Positions 28,306 to 37,311 of a stretch of DNA of 64,000 nucleotides are shown piece by piece. The notes below the pieces were generated by a model. The model had not been told where the DNA came from and did no database searches. It saw nothing but the letters and a program-made list of their open reading frames with translations. The translations under genes and the position numbers were made by a program. Numbering within the stretch: the stretch's first letter is position 1; the number at the start of each line of letters is the position of its first letter. The stretch comes from CAKZLS01 sp963786305 (GTDB taxonomy: Bacteria; Pseudomonadota; Alphaproteobacteria; Rhodospirillales; Defluviicoccaceae): positions 186,001-250,000 of the forward strand of contig CAWAYL010000008.1 of NCBI GenBank assembly GCA_963786305.1. Reading direction: 5' to 3'.

Positions 28306-30768
28306 ATGAATGGTGAGTTGGTGGCGCGCATGCACAGTGAAGATCAGTGGACGGCCATCCTGGCGCTCGGCGAACGTGTCGACGCCCGCCTGGACGCCGG
28401 TGATGTCCGGTTGACCATGGGGGGCGAGCCGACGTTCATCTCGGCCGAGGATCCGTCGGCCGCGGAGTGGCGGACGGCGGCGCTCGGTCCGACAAAGGTC
28501 CCGCTCGCCGCCCAACTGGTCCGCCGCCTCCGCGAACGCTTCGCGCCGGGCGGTGTCATTCATTTCGGCGAGGGAAAATGGTATCCGGGAGAGCCCTTGC
28601 CGCGCTGGGCCTTCACGCTGTGCTGGCGAAAGGACGGAAAAGCGTTGTGGCAAGACCCCGGCCTGCTCGCGCTGTCGCCTTCGGACGACCCGGCGAGCGT
28701 GGCCGATCCCGGGTGCTTCATGACCCTTCTCGCGGCCCGGCTGGGCCTCGAAACGGATTTCGTTCACCCGGCGTATGAGGATCCGGTGCCGTATCTCGCC
28801 CGAGAGCGGTGCCTTCCCGACAATGTCGACCTGCTTCGCGCGACATTGTCGGACGAGGAGACCTACGGCGGTCTGGTCCGTGTGCTCAACCACGGTCTCG
28901 ACTTACCGGTTGCGTCGGTCCTGCCGCTCCAGTGGTCGGACACCGGCGCCACGGCCGGCTGGCGCAGCGAGCGGTGGTCGTTCAAGCGCAAGCGCCTCTA
29001 TCTCGTCCCTGGCGATCATCCGGCCGGCCACCGGATGCCGTTCGGATCGCTGCCGGTGCTGCCGCCCGATCTTTATCCGTATTACAATCCCGTCGATCCG
29101 TTCGACGATCCGCCGCCATTGGCGGAGCCGGAGCGCGCCGAGGATGCGGCCGGCGCGGCCGTGCCCCCGGATCACCTGTCCGAGGGCGAGCCTCCCGCGT
29201 TCCCCGGACCCCGGAAGCGCGACGCCCCGGCGCGCCGGGCGATTTGCGCGGAGCCGCGCGACGGTCTGCTCAACGTTTTCCTGCCTTCCATGGACAGTGC
29301 CGACGCGTTCGCGGCGTTGCTCTTCGCCATCGAGGCGACGGCGGCGGAACTCGGCGCGCCGGTGCGCCTCGAGGGATACGCCCCGCCGTTCGATCCGCGC
29401 CTGAAATCGCTGAGCGTCACTCCCGACCCGGGCGTCATCGAGGTCAATCTCCATCCGGCGGGCGGCTGGCGGGAATTGGTGAATATCAACATGGGGCTGT
29501 TCGAGGACGCCCGGCGGTCGGGTTTGACCACCGAGAAGTTCACTCCCGGCGGCCGCTACGTCGGCACCGGTGGCGGCAATCACATCACCATCGGCGGTCC
29601 CCGGCCGGCCGACAGCCCGTTTCTCAGGCGGCCGGATCTGCTTCGAAGCGTCATCTGTTACTGGCAGCACCATCCCGCGCTCTCCTATCTGTTCTCGGGA
29701 TTGTTCGTCGGTCCTTCCAGCCAGGCGCCGCGGGTGGACGAGGCCCGCCACGAGGCGCTCGACGAGCTCGAACTGGCCTTTCGACAGGTGCCGGATCCGG
29801 CAAGCAACGAAGGCGTTCAGCCGTGGTTGGTAGATCGGCTGTTCCGCAACCTTCTGATCGACGTGAGCGGCAACACCCACCGCGCCGAACTGTGCATCGA
29901 CAAACTGTACTCTCCGGACAGCGTCCAGGGGCGGCTGGGATTGCTGGAACTCAGGGCTTTTGAGATGCCCCGGGACGCGCGGTTGCTGCTGGCCCAGAGA
30001 CTGTTGATCCGCGCCCTGATCGCCTGGTTCTGGGAACGGCCGTTCGATCGTCCCCTGGCGCGCTGGGGAGCGACGCTACACGACGACTTCATGCTGCCGC
30101 ATTTCGTCTGGAGCGACCTGCTCGCCGTGACCGAGGACCTGGCGGGGGCGGGGATCGACTTCGATCCCGAATGGCTCAGGGTGCAATTCGAGCTGCGGTT
30201 TCCCTGTTACGGCCGCGTCATCGTGGACGGCGTGAGCATCGAAGTGCGCCAAGCCCTTGAACCCTGGCTGGTGCTGGGGGAAGAGCCGGACATTGGCGGC
30301 ACCTCGCGGACCACCGACTCGTCCATGGATCGCCTTCAGGTGGGGGTTTCCGGGTTCGACGCCGTACGTCACGAACTCACGTGCAACGGCCGGCCGGTTC
30401 CTCTCCATCCGGTCCATTCTGTCTGCGGCGATGGCGCCCATGTGGCCGGCGTCCGCTTTCGCGCCTGGGACAACCCGTGCGGACTGCACCCGACACTCGG
30501 CGCCACCCCGACCTTGCGCTTCGCGCTTTTCGACAAGCTATCGGACCGCTCGCTCGGCGGCTGCGTCTATTCGGTGGATGGATTTGGCGAGGAGGAGGGC
30601 CGGCCGCCGCCGGTGGATGCGCGGCAAGCGAAGCAACGCCGCCGGTCGCGTTTCCGGCCCCTCGGACCGTCGACCGCGAACGAGATGCCGCCAGCCGTCC
30701 CGGCAGCCACCCCGGGTTCCGTCACGCTCGATCTCCGATGGGTGGCGGAGCCGATGCGACGGGGATAG
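28306..30768 (+). CDS. DUF2126 protein (stand-alone)
   Basis: This protein of about 820 residues corresponds to the DUF2126 part of the long (about 1100-residue) transglutaminase family proteins that often accompany ATP-grasp/alpha-E genes. It lacks the transglutaminase core, which is a separate gene 215 bases upstream. Recognisable blocks are DVRLTMGGEPTFIS, FGEGKWYPGEPLPRWA, GGRYVGTGGGNHITIGG and LFVGPSSQAPRVDEAR. I chose the ATG at 28306; in-frame codons exist further upstream but are not homologous. The GTGGGNHIT motif suggests a nucleotide or metal site of glutamine-synthetase-like type, which is a guess. The function is unknown. Confidence 0.87.
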   Translation: MNGELVARMHSEDQWTAILALGERVDARLDAGDVRLTMGGEPTFISAEDPSAAEWRTAALGPTKVPLAAQLVRRLRERFAPGGVIHFGEGKWYPGEPLPRWAFTLCWRKDGKALWQDPGLLALSPSDDPASVADPGCFMTLLAARLGLETDFVHPAYEDPVPYLARERCLPDNVDLLRATLSDEETYGGLVRVLNHGLDLPVASVLPLQWSDTGATAGWRSERWSFKRKRLYLVPGDHPAGHRMPFGSLPVLPPDLYPYYNPVDPFDDPPPLAEPERAEDAAGAAVPPDHLSEGEPPAFPGPRKRDAPARRAICAEPRDGLLNVFLPSMDSADAFAALLFAIEATAAELGAPVRLEGYAPPFDPRLKSLSVTPDPGVIEVNLHPAGGWRELVNINMGLFEDARRSGLTTEKFTPGGRYVGTGGGNHITIGGPRPADSPFLRRPDLLRSVICYWQHHPALSYLFSGLFVGPSSQAPRVDEARHEALDELELAFRQVPDPASNEGVQPWLVDRLFRNLLIDVSGNTHRAELCIDKLYSPDSVQGRLGLLELRAFEMPRDARLLLAQRLLIRALIAWFWERPFDRPLARWGATLHDDFMLPHFVWSDLLAVTEDLAGAGIDFDPEWLRVQFELRFPCYGRVIVDGVSIEVRQALEPWLVLGEEPDIGGTSRTTDSSMDRLQVGVSGFDAVRHELTCNGRPVPLHPVHSVCGDGAHVAGVRFRAWDNPCGLHPTLGATPTLRFALFDKLSDRSLGGCVYSVDGFGEEEGRPPPVDARQAKQRRRSRFRPLGPSTANEMPPAVPAATPGSVTLDLRWVAEPMRRG

Positions 30769-30806
30769 GGAGGCGTCGTCACTATCCGGCGCCTCCAGAC
30801 CATAAT

Positions 30807-32099
30807 CTACTCGGCCGGAAGCTCTTCCGGTTCCAGCACGTGCGGCATGCTGTACGCCACCTCGTTGATCTCGCCTTCGCTCTTGGCGATGAGAACCGTG
30901 ACCATCGCGTCGCCGGTGACGTTCAGCGTGGTTCGCGCCATGTCGAGAATGCGGTCGATGCCGGCGATGATGGCGACGCCCTCCAGCGGCAGCCCGACGG
31001 ACGTCAGCACCAGCGACAACATGATCAGCCCGGCGCCCGGTACGCCGGCGGTGCCGATGGACGCGAGGGTCGATGTCAAGATGATGGTGATGTAGTCGCC
31101 CATGCCGAGGCTGATACCGAAGGCCTGGGCGACGAACAGCGCGCAGACGCCCTGATAGAGCGCCGTGCCGTCCATGTTGATAGTGGCGCCGAGCGGCAGA
31201 ACGAAGCTGGAGACACCACGCGACACCCCGAGGTTCTTCTGGGCGCAGCTCATGGTCACCGGCAGCGTGCCGGAACTGCTGGTGGTGGTGAACGCCACCG
31301 CCTGGGCCTCGGCGATGCCTTGGAAGAAGCGGATGGGATTGAGCTTGGCGATGAGGCCGATGGCGCCGCCGTAGATGATGACCGCTTGCAAAACGCAGCC
31401 GACATAGACGGCGAGGATGACCGTGCCCAGCGGCAGCAGCACATCGAGGCCGTACGTTGCCGCGACCCAGGCCATCAGGGCGAACACGCCGTAGGGGGCC
31501 AGCGAGATGACGATGGCGGTCAGCTTGTAGATGACCTCGGCCATCCACTCGAAAAATTGCCGGATCTTTGCGCCCGCCTCGCCGGCGATGTTGATGGCGA
31601 GACCGAACAGAATGGCGAAGACGATGATTTGCAGGACGTTGCCGTCGGCCATGGCGGCGATGGGATTGGTCGGGAACAGGCCGATGAGGGTGTCGATCAA
31701 CGTCGGTGCCGACTTCGCTTCGACGGCGGCGGCCGCCGCGATGTCGATCCCCGAACCCGGCTGCAGCAATGCGCCCAACGCAAGCCCGATGGTGATGGCG
31801 ACCGCCGTGGTCAACAAATAGATCACGATGGTCTTGGCCGCGATGCGGCCCATCTTGTGCATGTCGTGCATCGACGTAACGCCGCATACCAGAGAGACGA
31901 AGATCAGCGGAACGATCAGCATCTTGATCAGGTTGACGAAGATGGTGCCGATGGGTTTGATCGCCGCCGCCGGCGGTCCGAGGATCATCCCGACCGCGAG
32001 TCCCGCGACCAGGGCAATGAGGATCTGCTTCCACAGCTTCATCCCGGTCCAGAAGGACAGGGGATGCTTCTTTTTCGTCTCCGGCTCGTGTGATGCCAT
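30807..32099 (-). CDS. Dicarboxylate/amino acid:cation symporter (GltP/DctA family)
   Basis: This 430-residue DAACS transporter takes up C4-dicarboxylates or glutamate/aspartate with Na+ or H+. Hallmarks are the serine-rich hairpin AFTTTSSSGTLPVTM, the NMDGTALY motif in helix 7 and GVPGAGLIMLSLVLTSVGLP in the second hairpin. The start is the ATG at 32099, preceded by GGGAGAG at good distance. It is convergent with the DUF2126 gene (39 bases apart) and divergent from the efflux genes. The substrate cannot be fixed from sequence. Confidence 0.93.
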   Translation of the reverse strand: MASHEPETKKKHPLSFWTGMKLWKQILIALVAGLAVGMILGPPAAAIKPIGTIFVNLIKMLIVPLIFVSLVCGVTSMHDMHKMGRIAAKTIVIYLLTTAVAITIGLALGALLQPGSGIDIAAAAAVEAKSAPTLIDTLIGLFPTNPIAAMADGNVLQIIVFAILFGLAINIAGEAGAKIRQFFEWMAEVIYKLTAIVISLAPYGVFALMAWVAATYGLDVLLPLGTVILAVYVGCVLQAVIIYGGAIGLIAKLNPIRFFQGIAEAQAVAFTTTSSSGTLPVTMSCAQKNLGVSRGVSSFVLPLGATINMDGTALYQGVCALFVAQAFGISLGMGDYITIILTSTLASIGTAGVPGAGLIMLSLVLTSVGLPLEGVAIIAGIDRILDMARTTLNVTGDAMVTVLIAKSEGEINEVAYSMPHVLEPEELPAE

Positions 32100-32394
32100 G
32101 TTCCGCTCTCCCGATGTGTATTGCCCCGATTGTTTCGGGTTTTCGTGCCAAGCCAAGTGATTGCGGGATCAATGACGCGAGGGTCTTGACCCATGAGAAA
32201 CTATGCCCTCCGGTTTACGCGCTGTCGACGGAAGATCCGTGGCCCGATCACCCAAATGGATCCGCAGTCGGCCGCGCGGCGCGGCGAATCAGCGACGGTT
32301 TGAACCGTCCTTGTGGCGAACGGCCCATTGCTGCCACATATCAACATCGGTCACCCTGCACTTCGGTCGGCGGGTGCATTCCGAGGGAGTTGCC

Positions 32395-33489
32395 GTGCTG
32401 TTGAGAGAATCGGTTTTGTCGCTGATGGTCGTCGTCATCGGGTTCGTGGCGCTGGCGTCGAGCGCCGCCGGGCAGGAGGGAGGCGGTGGAGATCCCGTTC
32501 GGGTTGCCGTGGTCGAGGTGCGCCAATCCGACTTCGTCAACAAGGTCGAGGCGCTTGGCACCACGCGCGCCAACGAGACCGCCGATATCACCGCCAGCGT
32601 GACAGAAAAAGTGGTGGAGATCCGTTTCGACGACGGTCGGAAGGTGGCGGCCGGCGATGTTCTCGTGGTTCTCGACAGTACCGAGGAGCAGGCGGATCTG
32701 GCGGCGGCGCGGGCGGTGCTCGAAGAGCGGCGGCTGGCTTACGAGCGGTCCAAGAAGCTCGAGCGCCGGCAGTTCACGGCAACGGCCCAGCTCGACGAGC
32801 GCCGCGCCGCTCTGCGCCAGGCCGAGGCTGAGATCGCGGCCATCCAGGCGCGTCTCGACGACCGCACCATCCGCGCCCCGTTCGACGCCATTGTCGGTCT
32901 TCGCGACATCAGCGTCGGCGCGCTGGTGGAGCCCGGCGACCGGATCACGACGCTGGACGACATTAGCGTCATCAAGCTGGACTTCAATGTTCCCGCCACC
33001 TATCTCGCGACCCTGGCGCCCGGTCTCTCCATCACCGTCCGCACCGCGGCGTTTGGCGATCGCATCTTCGAAGGCACCGTCAGCGGCGTCGCTTCCCGTG
33101 TCGATCCGGTGACCCGCTCCATCGTCGCCCGCGCCATCATCCCCAATCCGGACGGCGCGCTCCGCCCGGGTCTGCTGATGACCGTGCAGCTTCTGAAAAG
33201 CCCGCGCATCTCCATGATGGTGCCGGAGGAGGCGCTGGTGCCGCGCGGCCGGGTCAACACCGTCTATGTCGTCGACGAGGCGGCCGGCGGGGTCGTCGAG
33301 GCGCGTCCCGTCGAGATCGGCGCGCGGCGGTCCGGAGAGGTGGAGATCCTCGATGGACTCGAAGCCGGCGAGAGGGTCATCACCCATGGCACCATGCGCG
33401 TGCGGCCGGGCCAGACGGTGGAAGCGACGGTGCTGGACGGCGCCGCGACGTCGGTGCGGGACATGCTGAACGCCATTCCGGGAGGCTGA
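32395..33489 (+). CDS. RND efflux periplasmic adaptor (membrane fusion protein)
   Basis: This periplasmic adaptor of about 364 residues links an RND pump to an outer-membrane channel. I chose the GTG at 32395 because GAGGGAG lies a few bases before it and a signal peptide follows directly (VVVIGFVALASSAAGQ). Lipoyl-type halves (VTEKVVEIRFDDGRKVAAGD, then IRAPFDAIVGLRDISVGALV) flank a coiled-coil hairpin. A beta-barrel and a membrane-proximal domain complete it. The permease gene begins 3 bases after the stop. Three upstream bacterial-type reading frames are noise. Confidence 0.9.
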   Translation: MLLRESVLSLMVVVIGFVALASSAAGQEGGGGDPVRVAVVEVRQSDFVNKVEALGTTRANETADITASVTEKVVEIRFDDGRKVAAGDVLVVLDSTEEQADLAAARAVLEERRLAYERSKKLERRQFTATAQLDERRAALRQAEAEIAAIQARLDDRTIRAPFDAIVGLRDISVGALVEPGDRITTLDDISVIKLDFNVPATYLATLAPGLSITVRTAAFGDRIFEGTVSGVASRVDPVTRSIVARAIIPNPDGALRPGLLMTVQLLKSPRISMMVPEEALVPRGRVNTVYVVDEAAGGVVEARPVEIGARRSGEVEILDGLEAGERVITHGTMRVRPGQTVEATVLDGAATSVRDMLNAIPGG

Positions 33490-33491
33490 CC

Positions 33492-36400
33492 ATGATCCTT
33501 TCGGACGTGGCGGTGACGCGGCCGGTTTTCGCCACGGTCGTCAGCCTGCTTCTGACCCTGTTCGGGATTGTCGCTTTCCTCGACCTGCCGTTGCGGGAAT
33601 ATCCGGACATCGACCCGCCCGTGGTCTCCATCGACACGGTTTATCCCGGCGCCGCCGCCAACGTGGTGGAAACCCGGATTACCGAGCTCATCGAGGACCG
33701 CATCGCCGGCGTCGAGGGCATCGAGTTCATCGAGTTGGTCAGCGAGGACGGCCGGTCCCGCGTGACCATCGAGTTCGAGGTCGGCCGCGACGTCGATGCG
33801 GCCGCCAACGACGTCCGCGACCGTGTCGCCGGCGTTCTCGACGATTTGCCGGACGAGGCCGACCCGCCGGATATCCAGAAGGCCGACAGCAACGACGACG
33901 TCATCATGTGGTTGAACCTGGCCAGCGACCGGATGAACGTGCTCGAGCTGACCGATTACGCGCGGCGCTACCTGGTGGACCGGTTCTCGTCGCTCGATGG
34001 CGTCGCCCGGGTCCGCGTCGGCGGCGGCCTCGAATACGCCATGCGCGTTTGGCTCGATCGCACGGCCCTGGCCGCCCGAGGGATCACCGTGAACGACGTG
34101 GAAGACGCCCTCAGGGCGGAGAACGTGGAGTTGCCGGCCGGCAGCATCGAGTCCGCGGCCCGGCAATTCACCGTCCGGGTCGAGCGCAGCTTCCGCACGC
34201 CCGAGGACTTCGGCCAGCTCGTCCTCGGTCAGGGCGACGACGGCTATCTGGTTCGGCTCGGCGACGTGGCGCGGGTGGAAAAGGGCGCCGCCGAGGACCG
34301 CCTGTTCTTTCGCGGCAACGGCGTCCCCATGGTCGGCATCGGCATCATCAAGCAAAGCCAGGCCAACACCCTGGCGGTGACGGCGGCGGCGCGCGACGAG
34401 GCCGCCCGGCTCAACGAGGCCCTGCCCGACGGCCTCGAGATCAAGCAGAGCTACGACACCAGCGTCTTCATCGACGGCGCCATCTCCGAGGTCTACAAGA
34501 CGCTCGGCATCGCCGTCGTCCTGGTGGTGCTGGTGATCTTCGTGTTTCTGGCGAACGTGCGCGCCACCCTGGTGCCGGCGGTGACGGTGCCGGTATCGCT
34601 GATCTCCACGTTCATCGTCCTCGACCTCCTCGGCTTCTCCATCAACCTTCTGACCCTGCTCGCGCTGGTTCTCGCCATCGGCCTCGTCGTCGACGACGCC
34701 ATCGTCGTGCTGGAGAACATACACCGGCGCATCGAAGAGGGCGAAACGCCGCTGGTCGCCGCCTACAACGGCACCCGCCAGGTGGGCTTCGCCGTGGTCG
34801 CGACCACGCTGGTGCTGATCTCGGTGTTCGTGCCCATCACCTTTCTGGAGGGCGATGTCGGGCGGCTGTTTTCGGAGTTCGCCCTGACCATGGCGGCGGC
34901 GGTGGGCTTTTCGAGCCTGGTGGCGCTGACGCTGTCGCCTGTGATCGCCTCGAAGGTGCTGCGCCCGCACGGCGGCGAGCCGCGCCTGGCGCGTGCCGTC
35001 GACCGCGCGTTCGGCGGCGTGCAGCGCGGTTACGAACGCGCGCTCAGGGGCACGCTCCGGCGCCCGGTGGTCGTCGGATGCGTTTTCCTCGGCCTGCTGG
35101 GTGGCGCCCTGTGGCTGCTTCGCGAGATCCCCGGCGAGTACGCTCCGAAGGAGGATCGCGGCGCGTTCTTCCTCCTGGTCAACGGGCCGGAAGGGGCGTC
35201 GTACGCCTACATGGTCGAATACATGGACGAAATCGAACGGCGGATGATGCCGCTGGTGGAGGCGGGGGAGGTGACCCGACTTCTGGTGCGGGCGCCGCGC
35301 CAGTTCGGCAATATCGAGACGTTCAACAGCGGCATCGTCATCATGGTCCTCGCCGATTGGGCGGAGCGTCGCTCGGGCTGGGCGATCATGGACGACGTCC
35401 GCGAGCGCGTCGCCGGCTTGCCGGGTGTGCAGGCGTTTCCGGTCATGCGCCAGGGGTTCGGCGCGCGGCTGCGCAAGCCGGTGCAGTTCGTCATCGGCGG
35501 CGGAACCTACGACGAACTGACGCAATGGCGCGATATCGTGCTCGAAGCCATCGAGCGGGACAACCCGGGTCTGGTGGGCGTCGATCACGACTACAAGGAG
35601 ACCAAGCCGCAGTTGCGCGTCGTCATCGACCGCGACCGCGCCGGCGACCTGGGCGTGCGCATCGGCGACGTCGGGCGCACCCTGGAGACGGTTCTAGGCT
35701 CCCGCCGGGTAACCACCTTCATCGAGGCCGGCGAGGAATACGACGTGATCCTCGAAGGCGAGCGCGACACCCAGAGCACCCCCAGCGATATTCAGAACAT
35801 CTACGTTCGATCCGATCGCTCCGGCGCCTTGATCCCGCTGTCCAACCTGGTGACCCTGGAGGAGTTCGCCGACTCGCGGACGCTCAACCGCTACAACCGG
35901 CTCCGCGCCATCACCATCGAGGCCAACCTGGCCGACGGCACGTCGCTGGACGAGGCGCTTTCCTACCTGGAAGGCGTGGTGGCGGAGAGTCTGCCCGCCG
36001 CCGCCATCATCGACTTCAAGGGCGAGTCGCGCGATTTCAAGGAGGCCGGCGGCTCCATGGTGTTCGTGTTCGTGCTCGGCGTGCTGGTGGTGTTCCTGGT
36101 GCTGGCGGCGCAGTTCGAGAGCTTCGTCCATCCCCTGGTGATCATGCTGACGGTGCCGCTGGCCATGGCCGGCGCGCTGCTCGGCCTCTATCTGTTCGGT
36201 GGCACCTTGAATATCTATACCCAGATCGGCCTGATCGTGCTGGTGGGTCTCGCCGCCAAGAACGGCATCCTGATCGTCGAGTTCGCCAATCAGCTGCGCG
36301 ACGCCGGCACGGCCTTCGACGACGCCATCGTCGAGGCGTCGCGCATCCGCTTGCGGCCCATCCTGATGACCGGACTGACCACGGCGGCGGGCGCGATCCC

Positions 36401-36611
36401 ACTGATCGTCTCCTTCGGCGCCGGCGCCGAAACCCGCACGGTCATCGGCGTCGTCGTGTTCTCGGGCGTGCTCGCGGCCACCGCGTTCACCCTGTTCGTG
36501 GTGCCCGTCGCCTACCGGTTCCTCGCCCGGAAAACCAAGGCGCCCGGAGAAACGCGCAGGCGTCTTGAACGCGAGATGTCGACGTCGGCCGAAGACGGCG
36601 ACCCGGCATGA
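33492..36611 (+). CDS. RND (HAE-1) efflux permease
   Basis: This intact 1039-residue inner-membrane pump exports drugs or other lipophilic compounds using proton motive force. It has the RND layout of 12 helices and two large periplasmic loops. The proton-relay Asp pair is in helix 4 (GLVVDDAIVVLENI). The N-terminus MILSDVAVTRPVFATVVS is typical of MdtB/MexF-like permeases. The adaptor gene precedes it and a chromate-transporter remnant overlaps its stop by ATGA. No outer-membrane TolC gene is seen here, so a distant one must serve. Confidence 0.93.
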   Translation: MILSDVAVTRPVFATVVSLLLTLFGIVAFLDLPLREYPDIDPPVVSIDTVYPGAAANVVETRITELIEDRIAGVEGIEFIELVSEDGRSRVTIEFEVGRDVDAAANDVRDRVAGVLDDLPDEADPPDIQKADSNDDVIMWLNLASDRMNVLELTDYARRYLVDRFSSLDGVARVRVGGGLEYAMRVWLDRTALAARGITVNDVEDALRAENVELPAGSIESAARQFTVRVERSFRTPEDFGQLVLGQGDDGYLVRLGDVARVEKGAAEDRLFFRGNGVPMVGIGIIKQSQANTLAVTAAARDEAARLNEALPDGLEIKQSYDTSVFIDGAISEVYKTLGIAVVLVVLVIFVFLANVRATLVPAVTVPVSLISTFIVLDLLGFSINLLTLLALVLAIGLVVDDAIVVLENIHRRIEEGETPLVAAYNGTRQVGFAVVATTLVLISVFVPITFLEGDVGRLFSEFALTMAAAVGFSSLVALTLSPVIASKVLRPHGGEPRLARAVDRAFGGVQRGYERALRGTLRRPVVVGCVFLGLLGGALWLLREIPGEYAPKEDRGAFFLLVNGPEGASYAYMVEYMDEIERRMMPLVEAGEVTRLLVRAPRQFGNIETFNSGIVIMVLADWAERRSGWAIMDDVRERVAGLPGVQAFPVMRQGFGARLRKPVQFVIGGGTYDELTQWRDIVLEAIERDNPGLVGVDHDYKETKPQLRVVIDRDRAGDLGVRIGDVGRTLETVLGSRRVTTFIEAGEEYDVILEGERDTQSTPSDIQNIYVRSDRSGALIPLSNLVTLEEFADSRTLNRYNRLRAITIEANLADGTSLDEALSYLEGVVAESLPAAAIIDFKGESRDFKEAGGSMVFVFVLGVLVVFLVLAAQFESFVHPLVIMLTVPLAMAGALLGLYLFGGTLNIYTQIGLIVLVGLAAKNGILIVEFANQLRDAGTAFDDAIVEASRIRLRPILMTGLTTAAGAIPLIVSFGAGAETRTVIGVVVFSGVLAATAFTLFVVPVAYRFLARKTKAPGETRRRLEREMSTSAEDGDPA

Positions 36612-36955
36612 CAGATGCCGAACCCGCGGCGCCCGCCGAACATCCCGCCGCCGATCCCGCCGCGAGGCGCGCCTGGCCCCGTTTCGGCGAGGCATCGGCG
36701 GTGAGTACGCGGGTGGCGCTGCTGAGTTTCGGGGGACCGGCCGGCCAGATCGGCGTGATGCACCGCATCGTGGTGGAGGAAAAACGCTGGCTCGGCGACG
36801 AACGGTTTCTGCACGCCGCCGGGGTGTTGTTCGTGCTGCCCGGCATGATCACCGGAACAAGCGGCGGGCCACGCATGGCGCGCGCCGCGGTTGCGGAGAA
36901 TGCGGGCCTCCGGGAAAGCCTTACACCGACGGTCGCCACAATGCGCTATTATTGA
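36608..36955 (+). pseudogene. Chromate transporter ChrA N-terminal remnant
   Basis: The N-terminal part matches ChrA (CHR family): LLSFGGPAGQIGVMHR, then EEKRWLGDERFLHA. In full-length proteins this continues through about 40 residues with LLPGPEAQQ before a block like AGVLFVLPG. Here AGVLFVLPG follows at once, so about 40 residues appear to be deleted, and the sequence then loses similarity. The reading frame ends inside the palindromic repeat at 36927. At 115 residues it is far shorter than any functional ChrA. Its ATG overlaps the RND stop. Confidence 0.65.
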
Positions 36956-36964
36956 CGACCGTTG
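36927..36964. repeat. Palindromic element, copy B
   Basis: This element matches 16003-16040 closely, with arms CGACGGTCGC and ACGACCGTTG and the same AT-rich loop (ATTATTGACGACC at the right). It caps the ChrA remnant and lies 4 bases from the stop of the convergent small gene. It may serve as a terminator for both, or mark an insertion. Confidence 0.7.
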
Positions 36965-36967
36965 GTA

Positions 36968-37216
36968 TTATTGAATGTCCAGGATCTTCATTGCCTCCGC
37001 GAGCACCTTGACCGATTCGGCGTGGTTGCCATCGTTATGCAGGGCCTCGCCTTCGGCGCGAAGGGTCTTTACCTCGGCCAGTTGGTCAGCCGAAAGCTTG
37101 GGGTTGTCGGCCAGGGCCGCGTCGATCTTGGCCATGTCCGCCGGGCAGTGAAAGGCGTAAGCCGGTGTGGCGGCTAGGAGAACCAGGGCGGCCGCGGCAA
37201 GCGTGTGCTTTAACAT
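36968..37216 (-). CDS. Small secreted protein (82 aa)
   Basis: A clean signal peptide (MLKHTLAAAALVLLAATPAYA) is followed by a 60-residue helical domain (FHCPADMAKIDAALADNPK to ESVKVLAEAMKILDIQ). One Cys occurs just after the cleavage site, but there is no lipobox. The shape resembles small periplasmic proteins of unknown role, some of which are found near metal-handling genes. I do not recognise it with confidence. Confidence 0.65.
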   Translation of the reverse strand: MLKHTLAAAALVLLAATPAYAFHCPADMAKIDAALADNPKLSADQLAEVKTLRAEGEALHNDGNHAESVKVLAEAMKILDIQ

Positions 37217-37311
37217 TCATCCCTCCCATCCATGCGAACTTCGGGAACCCATCCATCCCACCATGTAGATAGATTGGGTGTCCCGTCGTGGCCTGCAAGA
37301 GGCACACACAG

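Noticed and set aside
33264..35588. 774-codon antisense frame opposite the RND genes
   Set aside because: The sense strand encodes an intact RND permease with conserved residues; the antisense product has no recognisable domain.
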